Shown: piece by piece, positions 24,380 to 33,262 of the stretch | Numbering within the stretch: position 1 is the first letter of the stretch | How the letters are laid out: each line of letters begins with the position of its first letter | Origin: Roseimarinus sediminis | GTDB taxonomy: Bacteria > Bacteroidota > Bacteroidia > Bacteroidales > Prolixibacteraceae | Reading direction: 5' to 3' | Length of the DNA stretch: 64,000 bases | Assembly: GCF_050433125.1 (NCBI RefSeq) | Contig: NZ_JBNPXV010000007.1 | Span: forward strand, 124,001 to 188,000 | Program-made: the position numbers and the translations under genes | Notes under the pieces: model-generated | Told to the model about the DNA's origin: nothing | Database searches by the model: none | What the model saw: the letters and a program-made list of their open reading frames with translations, nothing else

Positions 24380-24424
24380 GCAGGGTCACTATTCTTGTAA
24401 ATTGAGGGCAGACGATGATGAATT

Positions 24425-25540
24425 TTAATCATTTGCCTTTGTTTTAAATGCATCGTCCCTGTATTGTGACGGAGTTTTTCCTGTCATCTTTTTAAAGGCC
24501 AGATTAAATGCCCCCTTGGTGTTAAACCCCGATTCGTACATAATTTCAAAAACCGGCTTATTCTTATCAGACTGCAGCAGCCGGCATGCATGAACCACCC
24601 TGAAATAGTTAATGTAGTCGTTGATATTCCGTTTTTTGATGCTGTTGATAGCATGGGAGACCTGGCGATCTTTTTCATTGAGTTCGGCCGCAATTTTCTG
24701 AAGGTTTAATTCAGGATGCAGGTAGAGCGCCTTTTTCTCCATCACATGATCAATTTTCTCCATTAATAAGGATAGTTCGCTGTCGCTTAATGTGTTACTT
24801 TTAACCTGCAAGCCAAAATCAAATGTTTTTCGGGTAATGGTATTGAAAAATATTATAAAAAAGAACACAAAAAAGTAGCTGATACTTATGAGGTTGATGG
24901 TGTCAGCGACTATCATATCCTGCTGCCTGGCAAAAAAAGCAATGGTATTCGAAAGGCAGGCAAAGGCGTAGCCATAGGCTATAAAACGAAGCCAGTTCAA
25001 ATTCACCTGAGCTGTGAAAGTCCGCTTTGTCTGATCTCTGTAGCTTTTCTCAAATTTTAGCAAACTGCCAATCATGAGAACATTGTAAATGAGGTATTGA
25101 ATTTTAACGGTCACATCAATTGCCAGCACCGAATTGTAAACCATTGAATTTTCGATATAAAGCTGGTCGCGGATAAAATTATTTCCTTTGAAAACCCATA
25201 TCCCAAGGAAGAACAGGAGAAAGGCTATAAAAGGGATTAAGTGAATCAAATGCTTCCTTTTTAGCCTGAACTCAGACGATAATTCATGCCTGAAATACAG
25301 GTAAAACAAGGGTACCCACAGGCAGTACAGCGGTTTCCATATAAAATGGGTATAGGGATGATGATAAAAGAAACCACCACCGGCTGCCAGGTTTATGCTG
25401 TTGATCCCATTGGTCAGCACTTCTACCAGGGCGTAGATGCCCAGCATCAGACTGGCCGGGTGTTTTCGTCCCTTGTAAAAAAGGAACAACGACAGCACCA
25501 GCATCGTGTACATGATCAAAAAATGGATGGTCTTCTCCAT
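24425..25540 (-). CDS. Membrane-bound AraC-family transcriptional regulator
   Basis: 371 residues. The first about 235 residues hold seven or so hydrophobic segments (e.g. FLIMYTMLVLSLFLFY and HLIPFIAFLLFFLGIWVF), and the last about 100 form an AraC-type double helix-turn-helix ending with FNLAFKKMTGKTPSQYRDDA. It is therefore an inner-membrane protein with a cytoplasmic DNA-binding tail, a layout common in Bacteroidota. The signal and target are unknown. It is divergent from the small protein and xylanase genes, with a 232-base spacer, and may regulate them. Confidence 0.88.
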   Translation of the reverse strand: MEKTIHFLIMYTMLVLSLFLFYKGRKHPASLMLGIYALVEVLTNGINSINLAAGGGFFYHHPYTHFIWKPLYCLWVPLFYLYFRHELSSEFRLKRKHLIHLIPFIAFLLFFLGIWVFKGNNFIRDQLYIENSMVYNSVLAIDVTVKIQYLIYNVLMIGSLLKFEKSYRDQTKRTFTAQVNLNWLRFIAYGYAFACLSNTIAFFARQQDMIVADTINLISISYFFVFFFIIFFNTITRKTFDFGLQVKSNTLSDSELSLLMEKIDHVMEKKALYLHPELNLQKIAAELNEKDRQVSHAINSIKKRNINDYINYFRVVHACRLLQSDKNKPVFEIMYESGFNTKGAFNLAFKKMTGKTPSQYRDDAFKTKAND

Positions 25541-25772
25541 ACCCAGGGTCGAAATATTTTTGATGCAGGTGTTAAAAATAACGTTTTTGATCAGCGAGCG
25601 CGCTAAAAAAGGTCAAAAATCGTGTTTTTGTACTGCTTGTTAATACACAGTTGATAGCTTTAAACGGGATGCCTGATTAGTCGGTAAGTTCAGGTAACAC
25701 GGTGAAGAACGCTTACTGGAAAATATTTGGCAAAGGGCTTACATAACGTTTCACGATCAAAGAGAAAAGAAT
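25541..25772. promoter_or_regulatory. Divergent spacer between AraC-type gene and xylanase block
   Basis: No gene seen. Near 25579-25624 two similar words face each other (AACGTTTTTGATC and GGTCAAAAATCGTG, about one mismatch in four), which could be a regulator site for the AraC-type protein. No TAnnTTTG box stands out. Confidence 0.3.
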
Positions 25773-25982
25773 ATGGCTTTTAAATTAGGATTGAATATCG
25801 ATGGATTGGAGGACCAGTTTCCTTTCAGAATGGTAATTATTAAACGTGATGGCCGGGTAATGCATACCGAAACCATTGGTAAGAAGGACCATAGTTTCAG
25901 GGCTGATTTGCCTCCCGACACTTATGTTATTAAATTTATCGGCAAAGCCATTGAGCACAGTCAGAAACTGGTGGTAGAATAA
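25773..25982 (+). CDS. Small hypothetical protein
   Basis: 69 residues with no signal peptide. The sequence alternates hydrophobic and charged residues (FRMVIIKRDGRVMHTETIG, then TYVIKFIGKAIEH), suggesting a small beta-sheet domain of the kind seen in carbohydrate-binding or transthyretin-like folds. It starts after AAAGAGAAAAGAAT and ends 11 bases before the xylanase gene, so the two are probably co-transcribed. No family is recognised. Confidence 0.55.
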   Translation: MAFKLGLNIDGLEDQFPFRMVIIKRDGRVMHTETIGKKDHSFRADLPPDTYVIKFIGKAIEHSQKLVVE

Positions 25983-25993
25983 TTCGTAATCAA

Positions 25994-28117
25994 ATGCAAA
26001 AAAACAAATACATGCAACGAAAAAGAAAGTTTAGCATTACATGCGTAATCGTATTGTTTGCAGGCCTTAGCCTACACGCACAGCAGTTTCCCTTAGTGAT
26101 CGAGGCAGAGTGGGGTACTGCGGGAAGCGAAATTCAGACGCTTGAGATGAATGGGGTAACAGCCATTTCACCGGCATCGGCTTTGATCAACGCTTTGAAT
26201 CCGGGAAGTGCTGAAAGGGTCGTAACTTACGAATTAACTTTTCCCGCTTCGGGGCATTACGATTTGTATGCCCGCATCAATGTGGGGGCACAAACCTTCG
26301 ATGATGACAGTTATTTCTATGGAAACGGATTCGGAATAAAGGATCCGCTGAGCGATGCCGACTGGATCAGGGTAAACGGACTGGCAGCCGGTGGTTATAC
26401 TGCGACTGATGCAATTGTTGATGGAAAGGGAGATGCCGGAAGTCAGGTGTGGAAATGGATCAACATTTCGGAATATGCTGCCGATGCTCCACCATTGGTA
26501 TTTTATGTGGCCCCCGACTCGCTTACCCAACAATTTCAGATTGGTGCACGTGAAGATGGCTTGCTGATTGATAAGTTGGTATTTGCGCAGGCCGAACTCT
26601 TTTTTACAGTCGATCAGCTCGACAAAGGTGAGGCCGGTGTTGAAGATCCATATGCCGTCCCGAAAGTTCGGCCCATTGCCATGAACAGTGACAAATTTTT
26701 AGGCAGTGCCTGGAATTATAATCAGTCGCAGGACTTTGCCGATCTGTGGAATCAGAGTACGCCCGAAAATGCAGGAAAGTGGGGAAGTGTTGAACGAACA
26801 AGGGATCAAATGAACTGGACGACACTCGATTCGACCTATCATGTTGCCAAGCGCTATGGCATGTTGTTCAAGCAGCATACCATGTTGTGGGGAGCTCAGC
26901 AACCCGGATGGATCGGAGCGCTCGATTCGGCCCAACAGCGCGAGGAAATAGAAGAATGGTACGCTGCCCTGGCCAATCGCTACCCCGACATCGACATGAT
27001 CGAGGTGGTGAACGAACCTTTGCATAATGCCCCCAACGGCATGGTGCCCTGGGGTACTAACCAGCCCAATGTCGATTATTCGGGTGCTCTTGGCGGAGCA
27101 GGTGAATCGGGGTGGGAATGGCTGCTTGAAGGATTCAGGCTGGCACGACAGTATTTTCCCAACTCGAAGCTGATTTTGAACGAGTACAGCGTGATCAACA
27201 GCAGCAATGAAACACAAAAGTACCTGAAGCTGATTAATTTACTGAAGGAAGAAAATCTGATCGACGGAATAGGAGAACAGGCACATGCTTTCACTACAAA
27301 AAATACTTCGGCCACCGTGCTGAGAAACAATTTGAATGCGCTGGCTGCAACTGGCCTTCCCATTTACCTTACCGAAGTTGATATTGATGGTCCTACCGAC
27401 CGGGAACAGCTAAAGGAGATGATGCGTGTATTCCCTATCTTCTGGAATCATACCGGAGTAGCCGGAGTGACTTTCTGGGGCTTTCGTCATGGATTGTGGC
27501 GTACCGAACAGGGGGCCTACCTGATTACCCCCGACGGAAGGGAACGTCCTGCGCTTACCTGGCTGAAAGCATTTGTTAACGATACGCTGCAAAATGTTGA
27601 ATCGATCAATATTACGGCCCAAAGTGGTGAATTGGCCATCGATGAAAAGGATGGAACGCTCGATTTGAATGCAGAATTACTTCCGGCCAATGCCACCATC
27701 AAAAACATTACCTGGAGCATTGCTCCGGCTGGCATTGCCACCATCGATCAGAACGGGCTGGTAACTGCATTGGCCGACGGAACCGCAACGATAACCGTTG
27801 CATCGTGGGATGCTGTAGGAGTTAAGGGAACGGCCGAGTTGGTAGTGAGTAATCAAACGGTGGGTATTAAAGAAATTGGAACAATGGGCGAACTGGCTGT
27901 CTTCCCTAATCCCGCAAGTGATCACTTTACCATTCAAAGTGAACATGAATTTACCAGTGTTGCTTTGTTTAACACGGCGGGGCAGGAAGTTTTTCAACGC
28001 AGTGTGGCAGTGCCCGTTTCAAGTGCTACATTTGATGTTGATTTGAACAAGGGGGTTTATCTGGTGGTAATTCGGAACGGACAAAACCAGGCCTTGTCGC
28101 GACTTGTTATCCGTTAA
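25994..28117 (+). CDS. Multidomain GH10 endo-1,4-beta-xylanase with T9SS sorting domain
   Basis: Secreted xylan-cleaving enzyme, 707 residues. Order: signal peptide (to about residue 35); a beta-sandwich carbohydrate-binding-like domain (about 36-210, FPLVIEAEWGTAG, CBM6/35 type); GH10 barrel (about 220-535) with general acid/base in VVNEPLH (about E339) and nucleophile in YLTEVDID (about E460); a bacterial Ig-like Big_2 domain (about 545-625, ATITVASWD); and a type A T9SS C-terminal sorting domain (about 635-707, LAVFPNPASDHF). A start at 26012 (MQRKRKFSITC) is also possible. A terminator follows. It is probably used on plant hemicellulose together with the GH43 and PL9-like proteins. Confidence 0.93.
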   Translation: MQKNKYMQRKRKFSITCVIVLFAGLSLHAQQFPLVIEAEWGTAGSEIQTLEMNGVTAISPASALINALNPGSAERVVTYELTFPASGHYDLYARINVGAQTFDDDSYFYGNGFGIKDPLSDADWIRVNGLAAGGYTATDAIVDGKGDAGSQVWKWINISEYAADAPPLVFYVAPDSLTQQFQIGAREDGLLIDKLVFAQAELFFTVDQLDKGEAGVEDPYAVPKVRPIAMNSDKFLGSAWNYNQSQDFADLWNQSTPENAGKWGSVERTRDQMNWTTLDSTYHVAKRYGMLFKQHTMLWGAQQPGWIGALDSAQQREEIEEWYAALANRYPDIDMIEVVNEPLHNAPNGMVPWGTNQPNVDYSGALGGAGESGWEWLLEGFRLARQYFPNSKLILNEYSVINSSNETQKYLKLINLLKEENLIDGIGEQAHAFTTKNTSATVLRNNLNALAATGLPIYLTEVDIDGPTDREQLKEMMRVFPIFWNHTGVAGVTFWGFRHGLWRTEQGAYLITPDGRERPALTWLKAFVNDTLQNVESINITAQSGELAIDEKDGTLDLNAELLPANATIKNITWSIAPAGIATIDQNGLVTALADGTATITVASWDAVGVKGTAELVVSNQTVGIKEIGTMGELAVFPNPASDHFTIQSEHEFTSVALFNTAGQEVFQRSVAVPVSSATFDVDLNKGVYLVVIRNGQNQALSRLVIR

Positions 28118-28144
28118 GTTTAGATGATAATTTTTCATTTTACC

Positions 28145-28177
28145 AATAAGGCAGTGTATTTCACTGCCTTATTTTTT
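28145..28177 (+). terminator. Rho-independent terminator after the xylanase gene
   Basis: A perfect 12-base stem, AATAAGGCAGTG (28145-28156) with CACTGCCTTATT (28162-28173), 5-base loop and T run. Confidence 0.88.
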
Positions 28178-28267
28178 AAATTAGTGCTCAGTTTTACTGT
28201 TTCAGGAAAGGACAGAAGGATTCTTGTTATTTCTGAAACTTACTAACGATCACTAATTGTTAACGCT

Positions 28268-29563
28268 ATGAATGAATTAGATGTTGAATTGATGCATCCC
28301 CGCGATCAGATTATCTTAATCATCGGAAGGATATACAACAGGGGACTTACCACTACTTCGGGAGGTAATATTTCAGTAATTGATGAGCAGGGTGATATTT
28401 GGGTAACCCCCTCGGCCATCGATAAAGGTTCACTCCGTCCGAGCGACATCGTTTTGGTTAAGAGCGATGGCAGCATTGTCGGGAAGCACAAGCCCTCGTC
28501 GGAGTTTCCGTTTCATAAGGCCATTTATGATATCCGCCCCGATATTAAAGCAGTGATTCATGCGCATCCGCCGGCATTGGTGTCGTTCAGTATTGTTCGT
28601 ACCATTCCCGATACCAACGTAATTCCGCAGGCCAAAAATGTTTGCGGTCCCATTGGTTATGCTCCTTATGCCTTACCGGGCAGCGACGATCTGGGTGACA
28701 GCATTGCCAATGTTTTTCGACAGGACTTCAAGGCGGTTATCATGGAAAATCATGGAACGGTTGTAGGAGGCAGCGATTTACAGGATGCCTTTCAACGTTT
28801 CGAAACCCTTGAGTTCAGTGCCCGAACCATCATCAACGGTAAAACCATTGGTCGCGTAAAGTCTTTGTCGGATGCTCAGATCGATGAGTTTGAAGCGCAA
28901 ATTCCGCATTTGCTTCCCGAGCAGGCCGTAGTGGAACATCCTTCGGATGAGCGGGAAATCAGGGAGGAAATTGTACGCATTGTGCGTCGTGCCTGTCAGC
29001 AGGGCTTAATGATCAGTTCTTACGGAACAGTATCACGGCGGTGGAGAGGCAACGATTTTCTGATTACACCCACCAATGTTTCGCGCTGGGACATCGTTCG
29101 TGAGGACGTGGTTCAAATAAGAGACGGGAAGCGGGAGCCCGGTAAAATTCCGAGTCGATCTACCTGGCTGCATCAGGAATTGTACCGCCGAAATCCGCAC
29201 ATTAATTCCATCATTCTCACGCAGTCGCCCTACCTGATGGCTTACGGTGTAACGGGTGATAAATTTGATGTACGTACCATTCCTGAAAGCTGGATCTTCC
29301 TTCAGGATGTACCCAATGTTCCTTTTGGATCTCATTTTCAGAACAATGACACCCTGCTTGATTTGATTTCGGAGAGCGTACCTGCAGCGATCATTGAAAA
29401 CGATTCGGTAATTGTTACCGGCGATAAATTATTGGGAACTTTCGACCGCCTTGAAGTGGCTGAGTTCAGTGCCAAATCGCTGACCATGGCTGCACCCATG
29501 GGCGAATTGGTACCCATAGGGCAAAAAGAAGTGGATGATTTGAGAAAGAAATTTCTGAGTTAG
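28268..29563 (+). CDS. Tandem class II aldolase/adducin-family protein with degenerate second domain
   Basis: 431 residues made of two class II aldolase domains (about 1-215 and 225-431). Members of this fold, such as FucA, cleave L-fuculose 1-phosphate to dihydroxyacetone phosphate and L-lactaldehyde using zinc. Domain 1 keeps TTSGGNIS, the metal histidines of VIHAHPPAL (about residues 97-101) and MENHGTVV (about 161). Domain 2 has SSYGTVSRR, but ILTQSPYL replaces H-x-H and IENDSVI replaces ENHG, so its metal site is lost. It probably has one active and one structural or regulatory half. Nearby fucose genes make fuculose 1-phosphate a fair guess. It is a single gene, not clearly in an operon. 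Confidence 0.82.
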   Translation: MNELDVELMHPRDQIILIIGRIYNRGLTTTSGGNISVIDEQGDIWVTPSAIDKGSLRPSDIVLVKSDGSIVGKHKPSSEFPFHKAIYDIRPDIKAVIHAHPPALVSFSIVRTIPDTNVIPQAKNVCGPIGYAPYALPGSDDLGDSIANVFRQDFKAVIMENHGTVVGGSDLQDAFQRFETLEFSARTIINGKTIGRVKSLSDAQIDEFEAQIPHLLPEQAVVEHPSDEREIREEIVRIVRRACQQGLMISSYGTVSRRWRGNDFLITPTNVSRWDIVREDVVQIRDGKREPGKIPSRSTWLHQELYRRNPHINSIILTQSPYLMAYGVTGDKFDVRTIPESWIFLQDVPNVPFGSHFQNNDTLLDLISESVPAAIIENDSVIVTGDKLLGTFDRLEVAEFSAKSLTMAAPMGELVPIGQKEVDDLRKKFLS

Positions 29564-29577
29564 CAGGGAATAACAGC

Positions 29578-30705
29578 TTATTCAATACAATAGGTAGTTC
29601 CTATTTCTTTACCTATTTCGGTCAGCAGTCGGCGGGCATCTTGTATGCTTTCGGCTGCTGACTGTGTTTTTGCTGAAAGGGAGTAAACAGCAGTAAACAG
29701 TTTGGTTGCCAGCTGGTGGTTTTTCCCTGTGCTTCCGACCACTGCAATGACCTGTTTGTTGTGTTTTCGGGCCAGGCGGGCTACTTCGACCGGTGTTTTA
29801 CCATTGAGACTCTGATCATCGATTTTTCCTTCACCTGTAATGACCAGGTCGGCAGCTAAAACAGCATCTTCGAGGTGGATCAGCTTTTTTACAAGAGCGA
29901 AGCCAGGTTTCAGTTCCGCACCTGCAAATGCCACCAGTCCTGCACCCAGGCCTCCGGCTGCTCCACCTCCCGGGACTTGGGTGATGTCTTTTTTCAAATC
30001 ACGCAGAATGATGGCTCCCAAATGTTGAAGGTTTCGATCGAGCAATACAACTTGATCTGGACTGGCTCCTTTTTGCGGGGCATAAACCACTGAAGCACCA
30101 TTGGGGCCGGTCAGCGGATTGTTGACATCGCAAGCTGCCCGGATCCTGATTGTTGAAAGGAGTGGGTACATCTCACTTTGGATGATGGCATCAAGTTGTT
30201 GAAGTGCGCCACCTCCATCGTTAAGGGGCAGATGGTTTTTATCAATGAATTGATAGCCAAGCGCACGGGCCATCCCGCTTCCTCCGTCGTTTGTTGCGCT
30301 GCCGCCAATGCCAATGATTAAGGTACGACAACCCCGGTTGATGGCATCGCGCATTAGCTGGCCGGTACCATAGCTTGAGGTAATCAACGGATTTCGTTCA
30401 GCGGCTTGCAGTAATTCGAGCCCCGAAGCAGCAGCCATTTCGATGATGGCAGTTTGGCTTTTGTGGTGTATGGCGTAGCTTGCCTGAATGGGGCGAAGCA
30501 GCGGATCAGCAAGCATGCAGCTTACTTTTTCTGCTCCAAGAGCAGTTGTCAGGGCATCGACAAAACCTTCACCCCCGTCGGACAATGGCATGGTTTTGAT
30601 TTCTGTTTTATGGCTGACTGAAGCAATGCCTTTAGCCAGAAAAGTTGCAACTTTGCTTGCACTCAGGCAGTCCTTAAATGAATCGGGAGCAATCAGTATT
30701 TTCAA
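29578..30705 (-). CDS. Glycerate kinase (GlxK/GarK family)
   Basis: Phosphorylates glycerate with ATP, linking glyoxylate, tartronate or sugar-acid breakdown to glycolysis. About 375 residues, a normal length. Family segments: KILIAPDSFKDCLSA at the N-terminus, PLSDGGEGFVDAL, IGGSATNDGGSGMA, GGGAAGGLGAGL, and TGEGKIDDQSLNGK near the C-terminus. The start is taken as a TTG at 30705, because it gives the canonical MKILIAPDSF; a TTG at 30726 in the same frame would add seven residues, and no ATG is available. It is convergent with the tandem aldolase gene. Whether product is 2- or 3-phosphoglycerate is not visible. Confidence 0.9.
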   Translation of the reverse strand: MKILIAPDSFKDCLSASKVATFLAKGIASVSHKTEIKTMPLSDGGEGFVDALTTALGAEKVSCMLADPLLRPIQASYAIHHKSQTAIIEMAAASGLELLQAAERNPLITSSYGTGQLMRDAINRGCRTLIIGIGGSATNDGGSGMARALGYQFIDKNHLPLNDGGGALQQLDAIIQSEMYPLLSTIRIRAACDVNNPLTGPNGASVVYAPQKGASPDQVVLLDRNLQHLGAIILRDLKKDITQVPGGGAAGGLGAGLVAFAGAELKPGFALVKKLIHLEDAVLAADLVITGEGKIDDQSLNGKTPVEVARLARKHNKQVIAVVGSTGKNHQLATKLFTAVYSLSAKTQSAAESIQDARRLLTEIGKEIGTTYCIE

Positions 30706-30800
30706 AGCAATGGGTTTAAAATGCAAATTGTTTTTATCAACAGATGACCACCGGTTTACACAAATTGAAAGAATGTAAGTGTGAAAATCGGTGGTGATTC

Positions 30801-33041
30801 TTAGCGCTTCCCTTTCTTAAAAAGCTTATTGAAGAAGTTCTTCACTTTTTTCTCTTCCTTGTCCTCATCTTCTTTTTCTTCATTGTTAAAGAGTCGGTCG
30901 AATAAGCCTTTCATTCCCTTTGTTCGGTAGGGAGGACAGTCGAGTTCGGCAGCAGGGTTTTCGCTTTGGCTGAATGAAGTAAGATACTGTTTTCGAAGCG
31001 TACTGTTTTTCTCAATTTCAGAAACAATCCTGCCGGCAATAGGCAGTGCCAGCGCCGATCCTGTACCGGCATTGCTCATAAAATGCATTTCGGGCGAACG
31101 GGCGCCTACCCAGCTGGCAATAACCAGCTGAGGAGTGTATGCTACGAACCATGCATTTGAATTGTTTTGCGAGGTTCCTGTTTTTCCTGCCAGTTCTGCC
31201 TTAATTCCATAACGGGTTCGTATGGCTGTTCCTGTTCCTTCGTCGATTGCTTTTTGCAGAATGGCGGTGATGGTGGCACTGGTTTCAGCTTGCATTGCCT
31301 GCTGTGGGGACTTTGCCTGATGTTGATAAATTATTTCTCCGCCTGAAGTGGTGATTTTGTCGATCATCACCAGCGGGCTTAATTGTCCCTGGTTGGCAAA
31401 AGCTCCATAAGCCCGTGCCACCTCGTACAGTGAAAGGTCGATGGTGCCCAAAGCCAGCGATGGAGCTTCAGTAACGACCGGAGGGAAGCCCAGACGGTTG
31501 CACATGCTTACCAGGGGATGATGGCCGGTTCTGAAATACAAATCAACACTGGGCAGATTCATTGAATGCACCAGGGCATACCAAAGCGCAATCGAACTAT
31601 CGGGTGTTGAACTTAGATCGAAATTCTGAGGTTCCCAGTCTTCATATTCTTCATAAATATTGACTTCGTTGTTTAGATAAGTACAAGGCGTAAGACCTTC
31701 TTCAAGCGCGGTGGCATAGAGTACCGGTTTAAAAGCTGAAGCAATTTGCCGGTGCGAAAGTACCATGTCGAAGGGCAGATGCTGGAAGTTATTACCACCA
31801 ACCCAGCTCAAAACCCGTCCACTTTGGGCTTCAGTGATCAAAACAGCAGCGTGCAGCATCTTGTAATAATGCCAAAGACTGTCGGCTTTGCTCATTTGGG
31901 CAGTATATATACTGTCGAAGTCAAATACTTCGGTGGCTTTTTTAAGCAGATCGTTTTCTCCGATCAGTGAATCTTTTATAGCCTTATTCTGCCATGTTCT
32001 GCGGGCCTGACGTTGTTCAAGCTCCTTGTCGAGTAGTTTTTGCATGCCCGATAAATGCGACCTTGCTGCCTGGGTTGCCAATTCGTGCATGCCGTAATGA
32101 AGGGTGGTATAAATGCGTAAGCCATCTTTCTCAATGTCGTAGCCTGTACCGTCTTCTTTGTTCGTTTGTAAAAGAAGTTCCTCAGCTTTTTTCCTGACCT
32201 GATACACAAAGTAGGCAGCCGGTGCCCGCTGGTCAATGTTTTCATAGTTAAGTTCAAGCGGAAGTGCTTTCAGACTATCGGCTTCCTGTTGCTCCAGATA
32301 ACTTTCGGCAGCCATGAGTTGAAGCACGGTATTTCGCCTTTTTATGGCATTCTCGGGATAAATCCTCGGATTGTAATAGGTATTGGCTTTGAGCATGCCA
32401 ATTAGTACTGCCGATTCTTCAGCTTTTAATTCGCTTGCAGGCTTATTAAAATAGCGGTTTGCTGCCGATTCAATTCCGAAAACTTCTTCACCAAAAGGAA
32501 CGGAGTTGAGATACAACAGCAGGATTTCGTTTTTTGAATACTGATGTTCAATGCGGGAGGCAATGATGGCTTCCTTGACTTTGTTGACAGGAAAAGTAAA
32601 GATACCATGATTGTTCCGGCCATAAAGGTTTTTGATTAATTGCTGGGTAATGGTGCTACCACCACCACCACTTCGGTCTCTTAGCATAATGGTGCGCAGT
32701 AGTACCCTGACATAGCTGCGGGTGTCATACCCCTCGTGCTCGTAGTAGCGTTTGTCTTCGGTGGCAATTAAGGCTTGTATGGTATGGCTCGGGATTTCAT
32801 CCCATTTGATATTGGTCCGGTTTTCGGCAAAATACTTTCCTATTAACTTTTTATCCGATGAGAATACCAGTGATGCTTCTTCATTGGTGATACTTTTCAG
32901 TGCCTCGCGCTTGGGGAGCGGGCCAAAAGCACCGTTGGCTACCAGTAAAATAAAACCTGTAAGCGACAGGAAAAAGAGTACAATGATTCCGGTAAAGGCA
33001 AACAGGGTATTTCGAACGATTTTGTAAGTTTTGATATTCAT
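30801..33041 (-). CDS. Class A penicillin-binding protein (PBP1a-like transglycosylase/transpeptidase)
   Basis: Peptidoglycan synthase of 746 residues, anchored by one N-terminal membrane helix (about 13-35). The GT51 glycosyltransferase domain contains the catalytic EDKRYYEHEGYD (about 92-103) and GGGGSTITQQLIKNLY. The transpeptidase domain has the three penicillin-binding motifs: S-x-x-K in IASAFKP (about 430), SMN in LVHSMNLPS, and KTGT in LAGKTGTSQN (about 620). The C-terminal tail is highly charged (EEKEDEDKEEKKVK), as in several Bacteroidota PBPs. It is a stand-alone gene between glycerate kinase and the peptidase. Confidence 0.93.
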   Translation of the reverse strand: MNIKTYKIVRNTLFAFTGIIVLFFLSLTGFILLVANGAFGPLPKREALKSITNEEASLVFSSDKKLIGKYFAENRTNIKWDEIPSHTIQALIATEDKRYYEHEGYDTRSYVRVLLRTIMLRDRSGGGGSTITQQLIKNLYGRNNHGIFTFPVNKVKEAIIASRIEHQYSKNEILLLYLNSVPFGEEVFGIESAANRYFNKPASELKAEESAVLIGMLKANTYYNPRIYPENAIKRRNTVLQLMAAESYLEQQEADSLKALPLELNYENIDQRAPAAYFVYQVRKKAEELLLQTNKEDGTGYDIEKDGLRIYTTLHYGMHELATQAARSHLSGMQKLLDKELEQRQARRTWQNKAIKDSLIGENDLLKKATEVFDFDSIYTAQMSKADSLWHYYKMLHAAVLITEAQSGRVLSWVGGNNFQHLPFDMVLSHRQIASAFKPVLYATALEEGLTPCTYLNNEVNIYEEYEDWEPQNFDLSSTPDSSIALWYALVHSMNLPSVDLYFRTGHHPLVSMCNRLGFPPVVTEAPSLALGTIDLSLYEVARAYGAFANQGQLSPLVMIDKITTSGGEIIYQHQAKSPQQAMQAETSATITAILQKAIDEGTGTAIRTRYGIKAELAGKTGTSQNNSNAWFVAYTPQLVIASWVGARSPEMHFMSNAGTGSALALPIAGRIVSEIEKNSTLRKQYLTSFSQSENPAAELDCPPYRTKGMKGLFDRLFNNEEKEDEDKEEKKVKNFFNKLFKKGKR

Positions 33042-33262
33042 TTAGCAGGATTTGTATCTATTGGCTTGAGATGAATGAATACCTGTTAATAACGAAATGA
33101 TTGTAAAAATAGTTTATGTTTTACTGAAAGAACAGCATTTAATTGCTCGTTGGCTTCATTCTGATCAATTTTTTTAACAATACAGGATTACTTCGATCTT
33201 GTTTGAATAAATTACTTAAAAAAATACCCCCGGATCATTCGGAGGTATTATAATGAATCAGC
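33042..33262. other. Spacer between peptidase and penicillin-binding protein genes
   Basis: Non-coding AT-rich sequence; apart from the terminator at 33218-33250 nothing recognisable is seen. Confidence 0.5.
33218..33250 (-). terminator. Terminator of the DPP IV-type gene
   Basis: On the minus strand AATACCTCCG pairs with CGGGGGTATT (one mismatch) across a short loop and is followed by a T run (TTTTTTTAAG). It lies 13 bases past the peptidase stop. Confidence 0.65.

Noticed and set aside
30748..30795. Hairpin ACCACCG...CGGTGGT between glycerate kinase and penicillin-binding protein genes
   Set aside because: Stem is short with a long loop and no T run, so a terminator cannot be supported.
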